A DNA stretch of 64,000 bases from Methanosarcina barkeri str. Wiesmoor (lineage in GTDB: Archaea > Halobacteriota > Methanosarcinia > Methanosarcinales > Methanosarcinaceae), in the NCBI RefSeq assembly GCF_000969985.1, contig NZ_CP009526.1, forward strand, positions 1,178,001 through 1,242,000, read 5' to 3'. How positions within the stretch are numbered: position 1 is the stretch's first letter; the number at the start of each line of letters is the position of its first letter. The notes under the pieces are model-generated. The model ran no database searches and was not told where the DNA came from. It saw nothing but the letters and a program-made list of their open reading frames with translations. The translations under genes and the position numbers were made by a program. This document shows positions 17,263 through 27,226 of the stretch, in pieces.

Positions 17263-20200
17263 TTATACAACTTTTATATATTGTGTTTTTGTTACCGTGT
17301 TCTTGCCTTTAGCATTCTTTACTGTTAAATTAACCGTATATGTTCCTGCCTTTGAATACTTATGAATCGGATTCTGTTGGAATGACTTTGCTCCGTCTCC
17401 AAAGTCCCATCTCCATTTAGCAGGTATTCCTGTACTTGTGTCAGTAAAAGTAACCTTTAATGGTGTTTTTCCTGATGTAACACTGCTGGTGAAGTTTGCA
17501 GCAGGTTTTGTAATCACTTTTATATATTGTGTTTTTGTTACCGTGTTCTTGCCTTTAGCATTCTTTACTGTTAAATTAACCGTATATGTTCCTGCCTTAG
17601 AATACTTGTGAACAGGATTCTGGAGGAATGATTTTGATCCATCTCCAAAGTCCCATCTCCATTTAGCAGGTATTCCTGTGCTTGTGTCAGTAAATTTAAC
17701 CTTTAATGGTATTTTTCCTGAGGTTGGAGTTGCAGAAAAGTTTGCAACCGGTTTTGTTATCACTTTTATATATTGTGTTTTTGTTACCGTGTTCTTGCCT
17801 TTAGCATTCTTTACCGTCAAGTTAACAGTATATGTTCCTGCCTTTGAATATTTATGAACCGGATTCTGAAGGAATGACTTTGATCCATCTCCAAAATCCC
17901 ATCTCCATTTAGCAGGTATTCCTGTGCTTGTGTCAGTAAATTTAACCTTTAATGGTGTTTTTCCTGAGGTTGGAGTTGCAGAAAAGTTTGCAACCGGTTT
18001 TGTTATCACTTTTATATATTGTGTTTTTGTTACCGTGTTCTTGCCTTTAGTATTCTTTACAGTCAAGTTAACAGTATATGTTCCTGCTTTGGAATACTTG
18101 TGAATCGGATTCTGGTGGAATGACTTTGACCCATCTCCAAAGTTCCAGAACCAGGAAGTTGGAGAGCCAGTACTTGTATCAGTAAATTTAACTTTTAATG
18201 GTGTTTTTCCTGAAGTAGGAGACGCAGAAAATTCAGCTACTGGCTTTGCTGAAGATTGACTGGAGACCTTAATATACTCAGTTTTTACCTCAGAATCGTT
18301 TCCATCCGCGTTGGAAACCGTAAGGTTGACAGTGTAAGTACCTACCTTATCGTAAGTATATGAGGGGTTCTGTTCAGTGCTGTCTACAGTTCCATCATTA
18401 TTGAAATCCCAAGAATAGGACGAGATGTTGCCAATTGAAGCATCGGTGAAATTGACAGTGAGAGGAGCATTACCAGAAGTAGGTGTTGCTGTAAAATCTG
18501 CAACAGGAGTGCCAGAATGAGGTTCACTTACGATAATGTACTCGGTTTTTACTTCAGAATCATTCCCTTCTGCATTGGAAACTGTAAGGTTGACGGTGTA
18601 GTTTCCTGCTTCTGAAAAGGTATGCACTGGGTCCTGCTCTGCAGAGTTTGTACCGTCTCCAAAGTCCCAGTTCCATTCAGTTGCATTTTCAGAAAGATCA
18701 GTGAACTGGACTGAGAGAGGAGCAGTACCGCTTGTTACGTCCGCAGTGAAATCAGCAACTGGTGCCGGTTCTGTTGGTGTTGAGGATTTGGAAACAGTAA
18801 TGTAATCCGTTTTCACAGTACTGTCGCTTCCTACTGAGTTCGTGACTGTCAAATTTACAGTATAGTTTCCTGCAGCAGTAAAAGTGTATGTTGTATTCTG
18901 GTCAGTACTGTCCACAACACCATCATTATCGAAGTCCCAGGCCCACGAGGTAGGTGAGTTTGTAGAGAGATCGGTGAAATTAACTGATAACGGAGCAGAT
19001 CCCGACGTTACATTACTGGTGAAGTCTGCTGCCGGGAGTTGAGATGCAGCTACGGTAATGTTACCGTAATTCTCTATTGGAGCAATCAGAGGTGCATAAT
19101 CTGTACCAAAGCCAACTGTGTATGAAGTATCTCCAACTCCGTCCTCATCCGCATCAGCGCCTTTGTACTGGTCGAAGTAATTGCCAAGTATGCTTATGTG
19201 CTCTTTACCAGCATAATTGTAGTTGAGTTCAGAAGGAGAAGACCAGGAAACGCCCGCATCGTTACCCGGGTAATAGGCATAAGAGCTACAGTTAATGAAG
19301 TCGTTTTGATATATATCAATTTTATTGTTCGTTCCAACGAAATTAAATATACTCAATGTTACTTTGCAATTCTGATAATTATTTTTTACACACGTCACAT
19401 TATTTACGTTGTTTATTTTCATTATGTATTTGTAATTGTCATTCTCAAAAGTATTGTTTTTTACAAATCCACCGCCTTCTCCATTTATAATATATATATT
19501 AAATTGACTGTCTTTTACAGTGCAGTTTTCTATAATTGTACTATCTCTAACCATCAATGATCCTACAGCATTTTTAAATAAACAATTCCTTACATCCAAG
19601 AACTCAGAATTATAAACAATAGAACTAATGCCTAGTCCTTTTGATCCCGTAAATTGAAGGTTTTCAAATAGAGAATTATTAGCAAAATTGTTTACCTCCA
19701 TGCGAACATTATGAAGTATAACTGAGTCCTGGCTATCACCGATCACATTTAAAGGAGCAAGGATATTAACAGTAGTAGTCCTTAGATCACTTCCATATTC
19801 TCCTGAATGCCAGTATATTGTCGAATCAACGGGTGCATTCTCAATAATCGATTTAAAATCATCCCCTGGATATATATGGATGTCAGGAATCCCAATTGTT
19901 ACATCCGTATCCCCTGTGATGTTGTTTTGTCTTTCTGTTTCTTCTCCATCAGTCCATTCTTTTGCTGAAACTTCTCCTGTAATTGAATAGGTTTCTGTTT
20001 CTGCTGTTGCCGGCACGAAAACATCGTATATGACTGTTTTTCTACCAGGATTCATTTCACCAATGAGTCCCCATTGTGTGTTCGCAGCTTCGTATGTCAT
20101 TCCATCATTCTGAACTGGAGTTACAGTCCAACTGTCAGGAAGATTTTCGTCAATACCTAGCGAGTAAAGTGTGCCACCTGAAACTGTGACATTTAAAGTT

Positions 20201-22311
20201 ACTCTGAAGCTTTCTCCTGCTTTTATATTTGTGTTGTTTAACGTTCGCTCACCGGTTATATTGGCTGCAAGTGCTGGTGATGCTAAACTTATAAGTAGAA
20301 ACTCGGTTTTTACTTCAGAATCACTCCCTTCTGAATTGGAAACCGTAAGATTGACGGTGTAATTACCGGCTGATGTGTATGTGTGCGCTGGATTCTGCTC
20401 GGTAGCATTGGTACCGTCTCCAAAGTTCCAGAACCAGGAAGTCGGTGATCCAGTTGACTGGTCTGTGAAATTAACCAAAAGAGGAGCAGTACCGCTTGTT
20501 ACATCAGCAGTAAAAGCCGCGACTGGTGCCGGTTCTGTTGGTGTTGAGGATTTGGAAACAGTAATGTAATCCGTTTTCACAGTACTGTTGCTACCAACTG
20601 AGTTTGTGACTGTCAAATTTACAGTATAGTTTCCTGCAGCAGTAAAAGTGTATGTTGAATTCTGGTCAGTACTGTCCACAACACCATCATTATCGAAGTC
20701 CCAGGCCCACGAAGTTGGTGAGTTTGTAGAGAGATCGGTGAAATTAACATTCAGTGGAACTTCGCCAGAAGTCGGCATTGCCATGAAGTTCGATGTAGGG
20801 AAATCAGCGTCTCTAAAAGCATATAATTTCTTGTCGAGGCTGCCAATATATAAGGTTCCATCTGCTCCTATTGCTGGTGAACTAACTATCTGGTTTTCTA
20901 CGGCATATGTCCATTTTAATGTTCCGTCAGGGTTTAATGCATATAATTTGTTGTCATTGCTCCCGAAGTAGATAGTTCCATCTGCTCCTATTGCCGGTGA
21001 ACCAATCTGGTTTCCTGTTATTGCATATGTCCATTTGAGTGTTCCATCAGAGTTTAACGCATATAATTTGTTGTCGCTGCTTCCAATATATATTGTTCCA
21101 TCTGCTCCTATTGCTGGTGAACTTCCTAAATTGCCTCCTGCAGTATAGCTCCATCTAAGAGTTCCTTCGGGATTTAATGCATATATTTTTTTGTTGTCAG
21201 TAGTTCCAAAATATATTGTTCCGTCCGCCCCTATTGCTGGTGAACCTGCTACCCCTTCCCCTCCATTGTAGCTCCATTTAAGAGTTCCATTAGGATTTAA
21301 TGCATAAACATCTCTGTAGCCGCTTTCGATATATATTGTTCCGTCTGTTCCGATTGCTGGAGTACACTGTAGCTGTGCTCCTGCGTAGTATTTCCATTTT
21401 AGAGTTCCATCTGGATTTAATCCATATAGGTATTTGTCGTTGCTTCCGATGTAAACAGTTCCATCTGTCCCGATTGCAGGAGAACAGCTTATCCTGTTTC
21501 CTGTAGTGTAGCTCCATTTTAGAGTTCCATCGGGGTTTAGTGCGTATATGTTTTTGTCATAGCTTCCGATATATACTGTCCCATCCACTCCGATTGCTGG
21601 AGAACTACTTATTCTGTTTCCTGTAGTGTAGCTCCATTTTAGGGTTCCATCGGAATTCAATGCGTATAATTTGTTGTCGTAGCTTCCGATGTATATCGTT
21701 CCATCTGTCCCAATTGCTGGCGAACTGCTTATCTGCTTTGTTGCAGTGTATGTCCAAATGCTATTGTTTGTTTGGGGCCCGTTGTATGACGATTGTCCAG
21801 AGTTGTTGAGATCTCTCTGAAACTTAGGCCATGCCGAATTTGCGAGTCCACCTGATGTCATTATTTCTATTGTTACATCCGTATCTCCTGTGATATTGTT
21901 TTGTCTTTCTACTTCGTTTCCATCAGTCCATTCCTTTGCTGATACTTCTCCTGTTATTGAATATATCCCGGTTTTCGTTGTTACCGGCATGAAAACATCG
22001 TATATGACTGTTTTTTTACCAGGATTCATTTCACCAATGAGTCCCCATTGCATGTTTTCAGCATCGTATATCATTCCATCATTCTGAACTGGTGTTACAG
22101 TCCAACCGTCTGGAAGATTTTCATCAATACCTAGCGAGTAAAGTGTGCCACCTGAAACTATGACATTTAAAGTTACTCTGAAGCTTTCTCCTGCTTTCAC
22201 GCTTGTAGTGTTTAACGTTCGCTCACCGGTTATATCGGCTGCAAGCGCTGGTGATGCTAGACCTATGATTAGAAAAATGGATAAAAAGGCTAGTAAAGTA
22301 ATTTTTTTCAT
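17263..22311 (-). CDS. Giant secreted PQQ-propeller / beta-helix / PKD protein (fusion, paralogue 2)
   Basis: Start at 22311 (ribosome-binding GGAG 9 bases upstream, standard signal peptide). The 1682-aa precursor contains, in order: the ~140-residue N-terminal domain shared by the paralogues; about ten PQQ-like propeller strands (SSPAIGTDGTIYIGSYDNKLYALN type); two PKD domains; at about residue 670 an internal LLISLASPALAANITGE, i.e. the second half of the family signal peptide followed by a second copy of the N-terminal domain; a right-handed beta-helix region (IENCTVKDSQ, VKNNTF, DVRNCLF turns) with DADEDGVGDTSY at its end; and seven PKD domains. I read this as two surface-protein genes fused in frame. 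It is rich in N-glycosylation sequons and has no C-terminal anchor. Likely a cell-envelope adhesin or matrix protein; no enzymatic motif is seen. Confidence 0.88.
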   Translation of the reverse strand: MKKITLLAFLSIFLIIGLASPALAADITGERTLNTTSVKAGESFRVTLNVIVSGGTLYSLGIDENLPDGWTVTPVQNDGMIYDAENMQWGLIGEMNPGKKTVIYDVFMPVTTKTGIYSITGEVSAKEWTDGNEVERQNNITGDTDVTIEIMTSGGLANSAWPKFQRDLNNSGQSSYNGPQTNNSIWTYTATKQISSSPAIGTDGTIYIGSYDNKLYALNSDGTLKWSYTTGNRISSSPAIGVDGTVYIGSYDKNIYALNPDGTLKWSYTTGNRISCSPAIGTDGTVYIGSNDKYLYGLNPDGTLKWKYYAGAQLQCTPAIGTDGTIYIESGYRDVYALNPNGTLKWSYNGGEGVAGSPAIGADGTIYFGTTDNKKIYALNPEGTLRWSYTAGGNLGSSPAIGADGTIYIGSSDNKLYALNSDGTLKWTYAITGNQIGSPAIGADGTIYFGSNDNKLYALNPDGTLKWTYAVENQIVSSPAIGADGTLYIGSLDKKLYAFRDADFPTSNFMAMPTSGEVPLNVNFTDLSTNSPTSWAWDFDNDGVVDSTDQNSTYTFTAAGNYTVNLTVTNSVGSNSTVKTDYITVSKSSTPTEPAPVAAFTADVTSGTAPLLVNFTDQSTGSPTSWFWNFGDGTNATEQNPAHTYTSAGNYTVNLTVSNSEGSDSEVKTEFLLISLASPALAANITGERTLNNTNIKAGESFRVTLNVTVSGGTLYSLGIDENLPDSWTVTPVQNDGMTYEAANTQWGLIGEMNPGRKTVIYDVFVPATAETETYSITGEVSAKEWTDGEETERQNNITGDTDVTIGIPDIHIYPGDDFKSIIENAPVDSTIYWHSGEYGSDLRTTTVNILAPLNVIGDSQDSVILHNVRMEVNNFANNSLFENLQFTGSKGLGISSIVYNSEFLDVRNCLFKNAVGSLMVRDSTIIENCTVKDSQFNIYIINGEGGGFVKNNTFENDNYKYIMKINNVNNVTCVKNNYQNCKVTLSIFNFVGTNNKIDIYQNDFINCSSYAYYPGNDAGVSWSSPSELNYNYAGKEHISILGNYFDQYKGADADEDGVGDTSYTVGFGTDYAPLIAPIENYGNITVAASQLPAADFTSNVTSGSAPLSVNFTDLSTNSPTSWAWDFDNDGVVDSTDQNTTYTFTAAGNYTVNLTVTNSVGSDSTVKTDYITVSKSSTPTEPAPVADFTADVTSGTAPLSVQFTDLSENATEWNWDFGDGTNSAEQDPVHTFSEAGNYTVNLTVSNAEGNDSEVKTEYIIVSEPHSGTPVADFTATPTSGNAPLTVNFTDASIGNISSYSWDFNNDGTVDSTEQNPSYTYDKVGTYTVNLTVSNADGNDSEVKTEYIKVSSQSSAKPVAEFSASPTSGKTPLKVKFTDTSTGSPTSWFWNFGDGSKSFHQNPIHKYSKAGTYTVNLTVKNTKGKNTVTKTQYIKVITKPVANFSATPTSGKTPLKVKFTDTSTGIPAKWRWDFGDGSKSFLQNPVHKYSKAGTYTVNLTVKNAKGKNTVTKTQYIKVITKPVANFSATPTSGKIPLKVKFTDTSTGIPAKWRWDFGDGSKSFLQNPVHKYSKAGTYTVNLTVKNAKGKNTVTKTQYIKVITKPAANFTSSVTSGKTPLKVTFTDTSTGIPAKWRWDFGDGAKSFQQNPIHKYSKAGTYTVNLTVKNAKGKNTVTKTQYIKVV

Positions 22312-22347
22312 AACATCTACTCCGTTTGATCCTTGCCGACCACGTTG

Positions 22348-22367
22348 ATACCTGTTCAAACAGGTAT
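22348..22367 (-). promoter_or_regulatory. Leader palindrome ahead of PKD gene 2
   Basis: The same ATACCTGTT/AACAGGTAT palindrome, 36 bp before the start at 22311. The leader and the upstream AT box (minus-strand TATTTATAC near 22490-22500) are almost identical to those of the other two PKD genes, implying common control. Confidence 0.6.
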
Positions 22368-22565
22368 TTTTTAAAAAAACCGATTTTTTCTGAAAAAGGA
22401 GGCTCAATAACAGTATTAAGTTCTGCAAATTTCTTTAGATTCCACTTTTATGCAAGGTCGACACTTACAGTTAAGGATATTGTCAGGAGTATAAATACTT
22501 AAAAATTTGGCAAAGAATTGTTATCTAAAATGGAAAAAACTGGAATAAATAAAAAAGGGTAATAA

Positions 22566-22610
22566 GGTAATCTCAAGATTACCTCAAAAACCAGTTGCTC
22601 CGTACAGGTA
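22566..22610 (-). pseudogene. Fossil 3' end of a PQQ gene with its terminator (second)
   Basis: Minus-strand codons YLYGATGF plus stop (22610 to 22584), then the hairpin GGTAAT/ATTACC (22566-22583) and T-rich sequence, the same arrangement as at 17004-17048 and as the intact gene end at 25934. Upstream of it (22611-22668) the sequence joins the 3' flank of PKD gene 3 directly, showing the breakpoint. Confidence 0.65.
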
Positions 22611-22668
22611 TGGAGATTTTCTAGGTTGGAATTTCAGAGAATTTAAGCAACTGGTTTTATTACAATTT

Positions 22669-25605
22669 TTATACAACTTTTATATATTGTGTTTTTGTTA
22701 CCGTGTTCTTGCCTTTAGCATTCTTTACTGTCAAGTTAACAGTATATGTTCCTGCCTTTGAATACTCGTGAACCGGATTCTGATGGAATGACTTTGCTCC
22801 GTCTCCAAAGTCCCATCTCCATTTAGCAGGTATTCCTGTACTTGTGTCAGTAAAAGTAACCTTTAATGGTGTTTTTCCTGATGTAACACTGCTGGTGAAG
22901 TTTGCAGCAGGTTTTGTTATCACTTTTATATATTCTGTTTTTGTTTCCGTGTTCTTGCCTTTAGCATTCTTTACTGTCAAGTTAACAGTATATGTTCCTG
23001 CCTTAGAATACTTGTGAACCGGATTCTGAAGGAATGACTTTGCTCCATCTCCAAAGTCCCATCTCCATTTAGCAGGTATTCCTGTGCTTGTGTCAGTAAA
23101 TTTAACCTTTAATGGTGTTTTTCCTGATGTAACACTGCTGTTGAAGTTTGCAGCTGGTTTTGTAATCACTTTTATATATTCTGTTTTTGTTACCGTGTTC
23201 TTGCCTTTAGCATTCTTTACTGTCAAGTTAACAGTATATATTCCTGCCTTTGAATACTTGTGAACAGGATTCTGTTGGAATGACTTTGCTCCATCTCCAA
23301 AGTTCCAGAACCAGGAAGTTGGAGAGCCAGTGCTTGTGTCAGTAAATTTAACCTTTAATGGTGCTTTTCCTGAAGTAGGCGACGCAGAAAATGCAGCTAC
23401 TGGCTTTGCTGAAGATTGACTGGAGACCTTAATATACTCAGTTTTTACCTCAGAATCATTTCCATCCGCGTTGGAAACCGTAAGGTTGACAGTGTAGGTA
23501 CCGACTGCATCATAAGTGTATATAGGATTTTGCTCAGTGCTGTCTACAGTTCCATCATTATTGAAATCCCAAGAATAGGATGAGATGTTGCCAATTGAAG
23601 CATCGGTGAAATTGACAGTGAGAGGAGCATTACCAGAAGTAGGTGTTGCTGTAAAATCTGCAACTGGAGCTCCAGTCAATGGTTCACTTACGATAATGTA
23701 CTCGGTTTTTACTTCAGAATCATTCCCTTCTGCATTGGAAACCGTAAGGTTGACGGTGTAGTTTCCTGCTTCTGAAAAGGTATGCACTGGGTTCTGCTCT
23801 GTAGAGTTTGTACCGTCTCCAAAGTCCCAAAGCCATTCAGTTGCATTTTCAGAAAGATCAGTGAACTGGACTGAGAGAGGATAAGTACCGCTTGTTACGT
23901 CCGCAGTGAAATCAGCAACTGGTGCCGGTTCTGTTGGTGTTGAGGATTTGGAAACAGTAATATAGTCTGTTTTTACAGTACTGTTGCTTCCTACTGAGTT
24001 CGTGACTGTCAAATTTACAGTATAATTTCCTGCAGCAGTAAAAGTGTATGTTGGATTCTGGTCAGTATTGTCCACAACGCCATCATTATCGAAATCCCAG
24101 GTCCATGAAGTTGGTGAGTTTGTAGAGAGATCGGTGAAATTAACTGATAACGGAGCAGATCCCGACGTTACATTACTGGTGAAGTCTGCTACTGGAAGTT
24201 GAGGTGCAGCTACGGTAATGTTACCGTAATTCTCTATTGTAGCTATCAGCGGTGCATAATCGGTATCAGATCCAACGGTGTATGAAGTATCTCCAACTCC
24301 GTTCCCATCTGCATCAGTACCATTATACTGGTCATAATAATTGCCAAGTACACCTATGTTTTCTTTACCAGCATAAGTGTAGCTAAGTTCAGAAGGAGAA
24401 GACCAGGAAACGTCAGTTCCTGAACCTGAAGTCAAAGAGGAACAATTTATGAAGTTGTTTAGGTACGTAGTAACTTTTTGTGAGTCGCCCTGGAATTCAA
24501 TGGCACCTTTATCAACGTTACAGTTTTCAAAAGTGTTATTTTGGATAACTATATTCACACTATTACGGGGTGCAATTACGGATCCAGCTGCAGAAATACC
24601 ATCAAAAATATTGTCAGTGATTGATGTATTCTGTGCTTGCAATAAATAAATGACTTCGTTATTTATATGGTTATTCACGAATTTATTATTTGATACTGAA
24701 ACGTTACTCATAGTTCTTTTAAGATATAAAGGTCTCACGTTTCCTGATACCTCGAACAAATTATTTCTGATTGTACCTCCACCAGAGCCAGTCCATATCC
24801 TTAAATATGAATTACCTATGAAAGTACAGTTTTCTAACAGGCTATCGTCTTGAATTTGTACGGATGAATTCTCAAATATACAATTTCTGATTTTATCATA
24901 ATTAGAATTACTGGTAAATTGTGGTCCCTTGTTTATAAAATGAATTCCTTCAATTGTGGTACCAGGTGATCCACCCCATCCAATGTTTGTTAAATTAACA
25001 AGATTTGCTCCATCCCCTATTATATGCAATGAATTAGATATTGTATATCCTCCATTTCCTGTATAGTTCCCTGCATGCAAGTATACCGTTGAACCTTCTT
25101 GAGCATTCAGAAGAATAGATTTAAAATCATCCCCTGGATATATATGGATGTCAGGAATCCCAATTGTTACATCCGTATCCCCAGTGATGTTGTTTTGTCT
25201 TTCTGTTTCTTCTCCATCAGCCCATTCTTTTCCTGAAACTTCTCCTGTAATTGAATAGGTTTCGGTTTCTGCTGTTGCCGGCACGAAAACATTGTATATT
25301 ACTGTTTTTTTACCAGGATTCATTTCATCAATGAGTCCCCATTGTGTGTTCGCAGCTTCGTATGTCATTCCATCATTCTGAACTGGAGTTACAGTCCAAC
25401 CGTCAGGAAGATTTTCATCAATACCTAGCGAGTAAAGTGTGCCACCTGAAACTGTGACATTTAAAGTTACTCTGAAGCTTTCTCCTGCTTTCACGCTTGT
25501 AGTGTTTAACGTTCGCTCACCGGTTATATCGGCTGCAAGCGCTGGTGATGCTAGACCTATAATTAGAAAAATGGATAAGAAGGCTAGTAAAGTAATTTTT
25601 TTCAT
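22669..25605 (-). CDS. Secreted beta-helix / PKD surface protein (paralogue 3)
   Basis: Start at 25605 (GGAG 9 bases upstream, signal peptide MKKITLLAFLSIFLIIGLASPALA). The 978-aa precursor has the shared N-terminal domain (to about residue 145), a right-handed parallel beta-helix of ~270 residues beginning IHIYPGDDFKSILLNAQ with repeated N-N-x-F and E-N-C turns (NosD/pectate-lyase-like), a calcium-loop-like DADGNGVGDTSY, then six PKD domains, the last three nearly identical. The layout equals the second half of paralogue 2, which supports that protein being a fusion. Predicted extracellular, glycosylated, without a C-terminal anchor. Role: surface layer or adhesion, by family analogy. Confidence 0.9.
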   Translation of the reverse strand: MKKITLLAFLSIFLIIGLASPALAADITGERTLNTTSVKAGESFRVTLNVTVSGGTLYSLGIDENLPDGWTVTPVQNDGMTYEAANTQWGLIDEMNPGKKTVIYNVFVPATAETETYSITGEVSGKEWADGEETERQNNITGDTDVTIGIPDIHIYPGDDFKSILLNAQEGSTVYLHAGNYTGNGGYTISNSLHIIGDGANLVNLTNIGWGGSPGTTIEGIHFINKGPQFTSNSNYDKIRNCIFENSSVQIQDDSLLENCTFIGNSYLRIWTGSGGGTIRNNLFEVSGNVRPLYLKRTMSNVSVSNNKFVNNHINNEVIYLLQAQNTSITDNIFDGISAAGSVIAPRNSVNIVIQNNTFENCNVDKGAIEFQGDSQKVTTYLNNFINCSSLTSGSGTDVSWSSPSELSYTYAGKENIGVLGNYYDQYNGTDADGNGVGDTSYTVGSDTDYAPLIATIENYGNITVAAPQLPVADFTSNVTSGSAPLSVNFTDLSTNSPTSWTWDFDNDGVVDNTDQNPTYTFTAAGNYTVNLTVTNSVGSNSTVKTDYITVSKSSTPTEPAPVADFTADVTSGTYPLSVQFTDLSENATEWLWDFGDGTNSTEQNPVHTFSEAGNYTVNLTVSNAEGNDSEVKTEYIIVSEPLTGAPVADFTATPTSGNAPLTVNFTDASIGNISSYSWDFNNDGTVDSTEQNPIYTYDAVGTYTVNLTVSNADGNDSEVKTEYIKVSSQSSAKPVAAFSASPTSGKAPLKVKFTDTSTGSPTSWFWNFGDGAKSFQQNPVHKYSKAGIYTVNLTVKNAKGKNTVTKTEYIKVITKPAANFNSSVTSGKTPLKVKFTDTSTGIPAKWRWDFGDGAKSFLQNPVHKYSKAGTYTVNLTVKNAKGKNTETKTEYIKVITKPAANFTSSVTSGKTPLKVTFTDTSTGIPAKWRWDFGDGAKSFHQNPVHEYSKAGTYTVNLTVKNAKGKNTVTKTQYIKVV

Positions 25606-25641
25606 AACATCTACTCCGTTTGATCCTTGCCGACCACGTTG

Positions 25642-25661
25642 ATACCTGTTCAAACAGGTAT
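25642..25661 (-). promoter_or_regulatory. Leader palindrome ahead of PKD gene 3
   Basis: Third copy of ATACCTGTT/AACAGGTAT, again 36 bp before the start codon (25605), within a leader almost identical to those at 16.8 and 22.4 kb. Confidence 0.6.
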
Positions 25662-25915
25662 TTTTTAAAAAAACCGATTTTTTCTGAAAAAGGAGGTTCA
25701 ATAACAGTATTAAGTTCTGCAAATTTCTTTAGATTCCACTTTTATGCAAGGTCGACACTTACAGTTAAGGATATTGTCAGGAGTATAAATACCTAAAAAT
25801 TTGGCAAAGAATTGTTATCCAAAAAGGAAAAAAGTGGAATAAATAAAAAAGGTACCTTAAATAGTTAAGGTCATTCCAAAAAGAAAAAAGTGGAATAAAT
25901 AAAAAAAGGGAATAA

Positions 25916-25933
25916 GGTAATCTAATAATTACC
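25916..25933 (-). terminator. Hairpin terminator of the PQQ gene
   Basis: GGTAAT (25916-25921) and ATTACC (25928-25933) form a 6-bp stem directly after the stop codon of the 25934 gene, followed on the minus strand by a T-rich run (about 25900-25912). The same element is retained with the fossil gene ends at 17004 and 22566. Confidence 0.6.
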
Positions 25934-27226
25934 TTAAAATCCAGTTGCTCCGTACAGGTATCCTGCATCGTTTCCGTAAACAAGATATCCATTAGCAAAA
26001 GCTATTCCCTGTAGTGTGTAAGTTGAGTTGCTAGGTTGCCAAGATCCACTGCTACCTAAGGAACCATCGATAAAGTTCAAATAGTAGCACTTAGCAGAGG
26101 CATTATTTGTAGTCACATACACTCTTTCTTGTCCGGAAGTATTTGTGGTTATAACGGGAGAGGCTTTTACAAGTCCACCGAGATTGGAGGATTCGTCTTC
26201 CAAATTCAAATTTGTATCAAAACACTTTACAGTACCAGTAGGATTACTATAATTGCCATTGTCAGTTCCTACATAGATATAATTATTAGTTACTGCAGGA
26301 GTTGAAGTTGAGTATACGTCAGATCCGAAGCTATTTGATGCTTGTAGATTGCTCAATATGCCGGAAGGACTAATCGAGGCTTTTAACAAATAGCCTGGCT
26401 TAGCAGTAAAGTATATGTATCCATTTTTGTAGACGATGCCTGAACGGATGCTACCGTAAGAAGACGCGTCCAGAGAACTTACTAGGCTTCCAGTCGCTTT
26501 ATTGAAAGAGCGTACTTTACCTGCGTCATCCCCAACGACAACATAGTCACCAATGATTGCAGGGGATGCTCCGTAATAGCCACGGGTACTGCTGTCATTT
26601 CTCCAGATTACATTGCCATTGCTTGCATCCACACAGTAGAAGTAACCTCCAATTGTACTATAATTTTCATCAAACCCTACCGAGCCAAAATACAGTTTTC
26701 CAGAGTCGTATTTTATTGGAGAATCAATCTGGTAGTTAGATGGGAAATAGGTGTCACTTGAATTATACCATACAACATTCCCAGTCGTTGCATTTAGTGC
26801 ATAAATGGTTGAACCAATATTTGTATTTCCATAGTTTCCGTTTGACAAACCAACATATAAACGATCATTGTTATATACAGGCACAGATATTTCGTAACTG
26901 TACGGATTATCATTTGCAATATTGGTGTTAACCCAATTCTGAGCTCCTGTTGTCAGGTTAAATGCATATACGGTTCCATTGTAATTTACGCAATATGCAA
27001 CATTATTATCATCAATTACAACTCCTGCATCCAACCCTGCATAATCACCAGCAGCTGTTGTGCTAGTCCAGTTCGTAGCAAAAGTTGTAGTAATATTTTC
27101 ACTGGTAACTCCGTTATTGTCGTTGTTCCCCTGGAACGAAGTCCAGCTTGAAGCTGATACTGCCACGGGCAGCAATCCAATTATTACCATGCTTATCAAA
27201 AGCATAAACAAATTTTTATTTTTCAT
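25934..27226 (-). CDS. Secreted PQQ-like beta-propeller protein
   Basis: The start is placed at the methionine of MKNKNLFMLLISMVIIGLLPVAVSAS (27226), a standard signal peptide; a TTG seven codons upstream (27247) is less likely. The 430-aa precursor is a single PQQ-type propeller: WTSFQGNNDNNGVTSEN at the mature N terminus, then blades with VYAFNLTTGAQNW, IYALNATTGNVVW, FYCVDASNGNVIW, VRSFNKATGSL, ending YLYGATGF. These are propeller folds of outer-surface proteins without the residues expected for PQQ-dependent alcohol dehydrogenase, so a structural or binding role is more likely. It is the first gene of the minus-strand surface cluster; truncated ends of duplicates remain at 17022 and 22584. 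Confidence 0.87.
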   Translation of the reverse strand: MKNKNLFMLLISMVIIGLLPVAVSASSWTSFQGNNDNNGVTSENITTTFATNWTSTTAAGDYAGLDAGVVIDDNNVAYCVNYNGTVYAFNLTTGAQNWVNTNIANDNPYSYEISVPVYNNDRLYVGLSNGNYGNTNIGSTIYALNATTGNVVWYNSSDTYFPSNYQIDSPIKYDSGKLYFGSVGFDENYSTIGGYFYCVDASNGNVIWRNDSSTRGYYGASPAIIGDYVVVGDDAGKVRSFNKATGSLVSSLDASSYGSIRSGIVYKNGYIYFTAKPGYLLKASISPSGILSNLQASNSFGSDVYSTSTPAVTNNYIYVGTDNGNYSNPTGTVKCFDTNLNLEDESSNLGGLVKASPVITTNTSGQERVYVTTNNASAKCYYLNFIDGSLGSSGSWQPSNSTYTLQGIAFANGYLVYGNDAGYLYGATGF

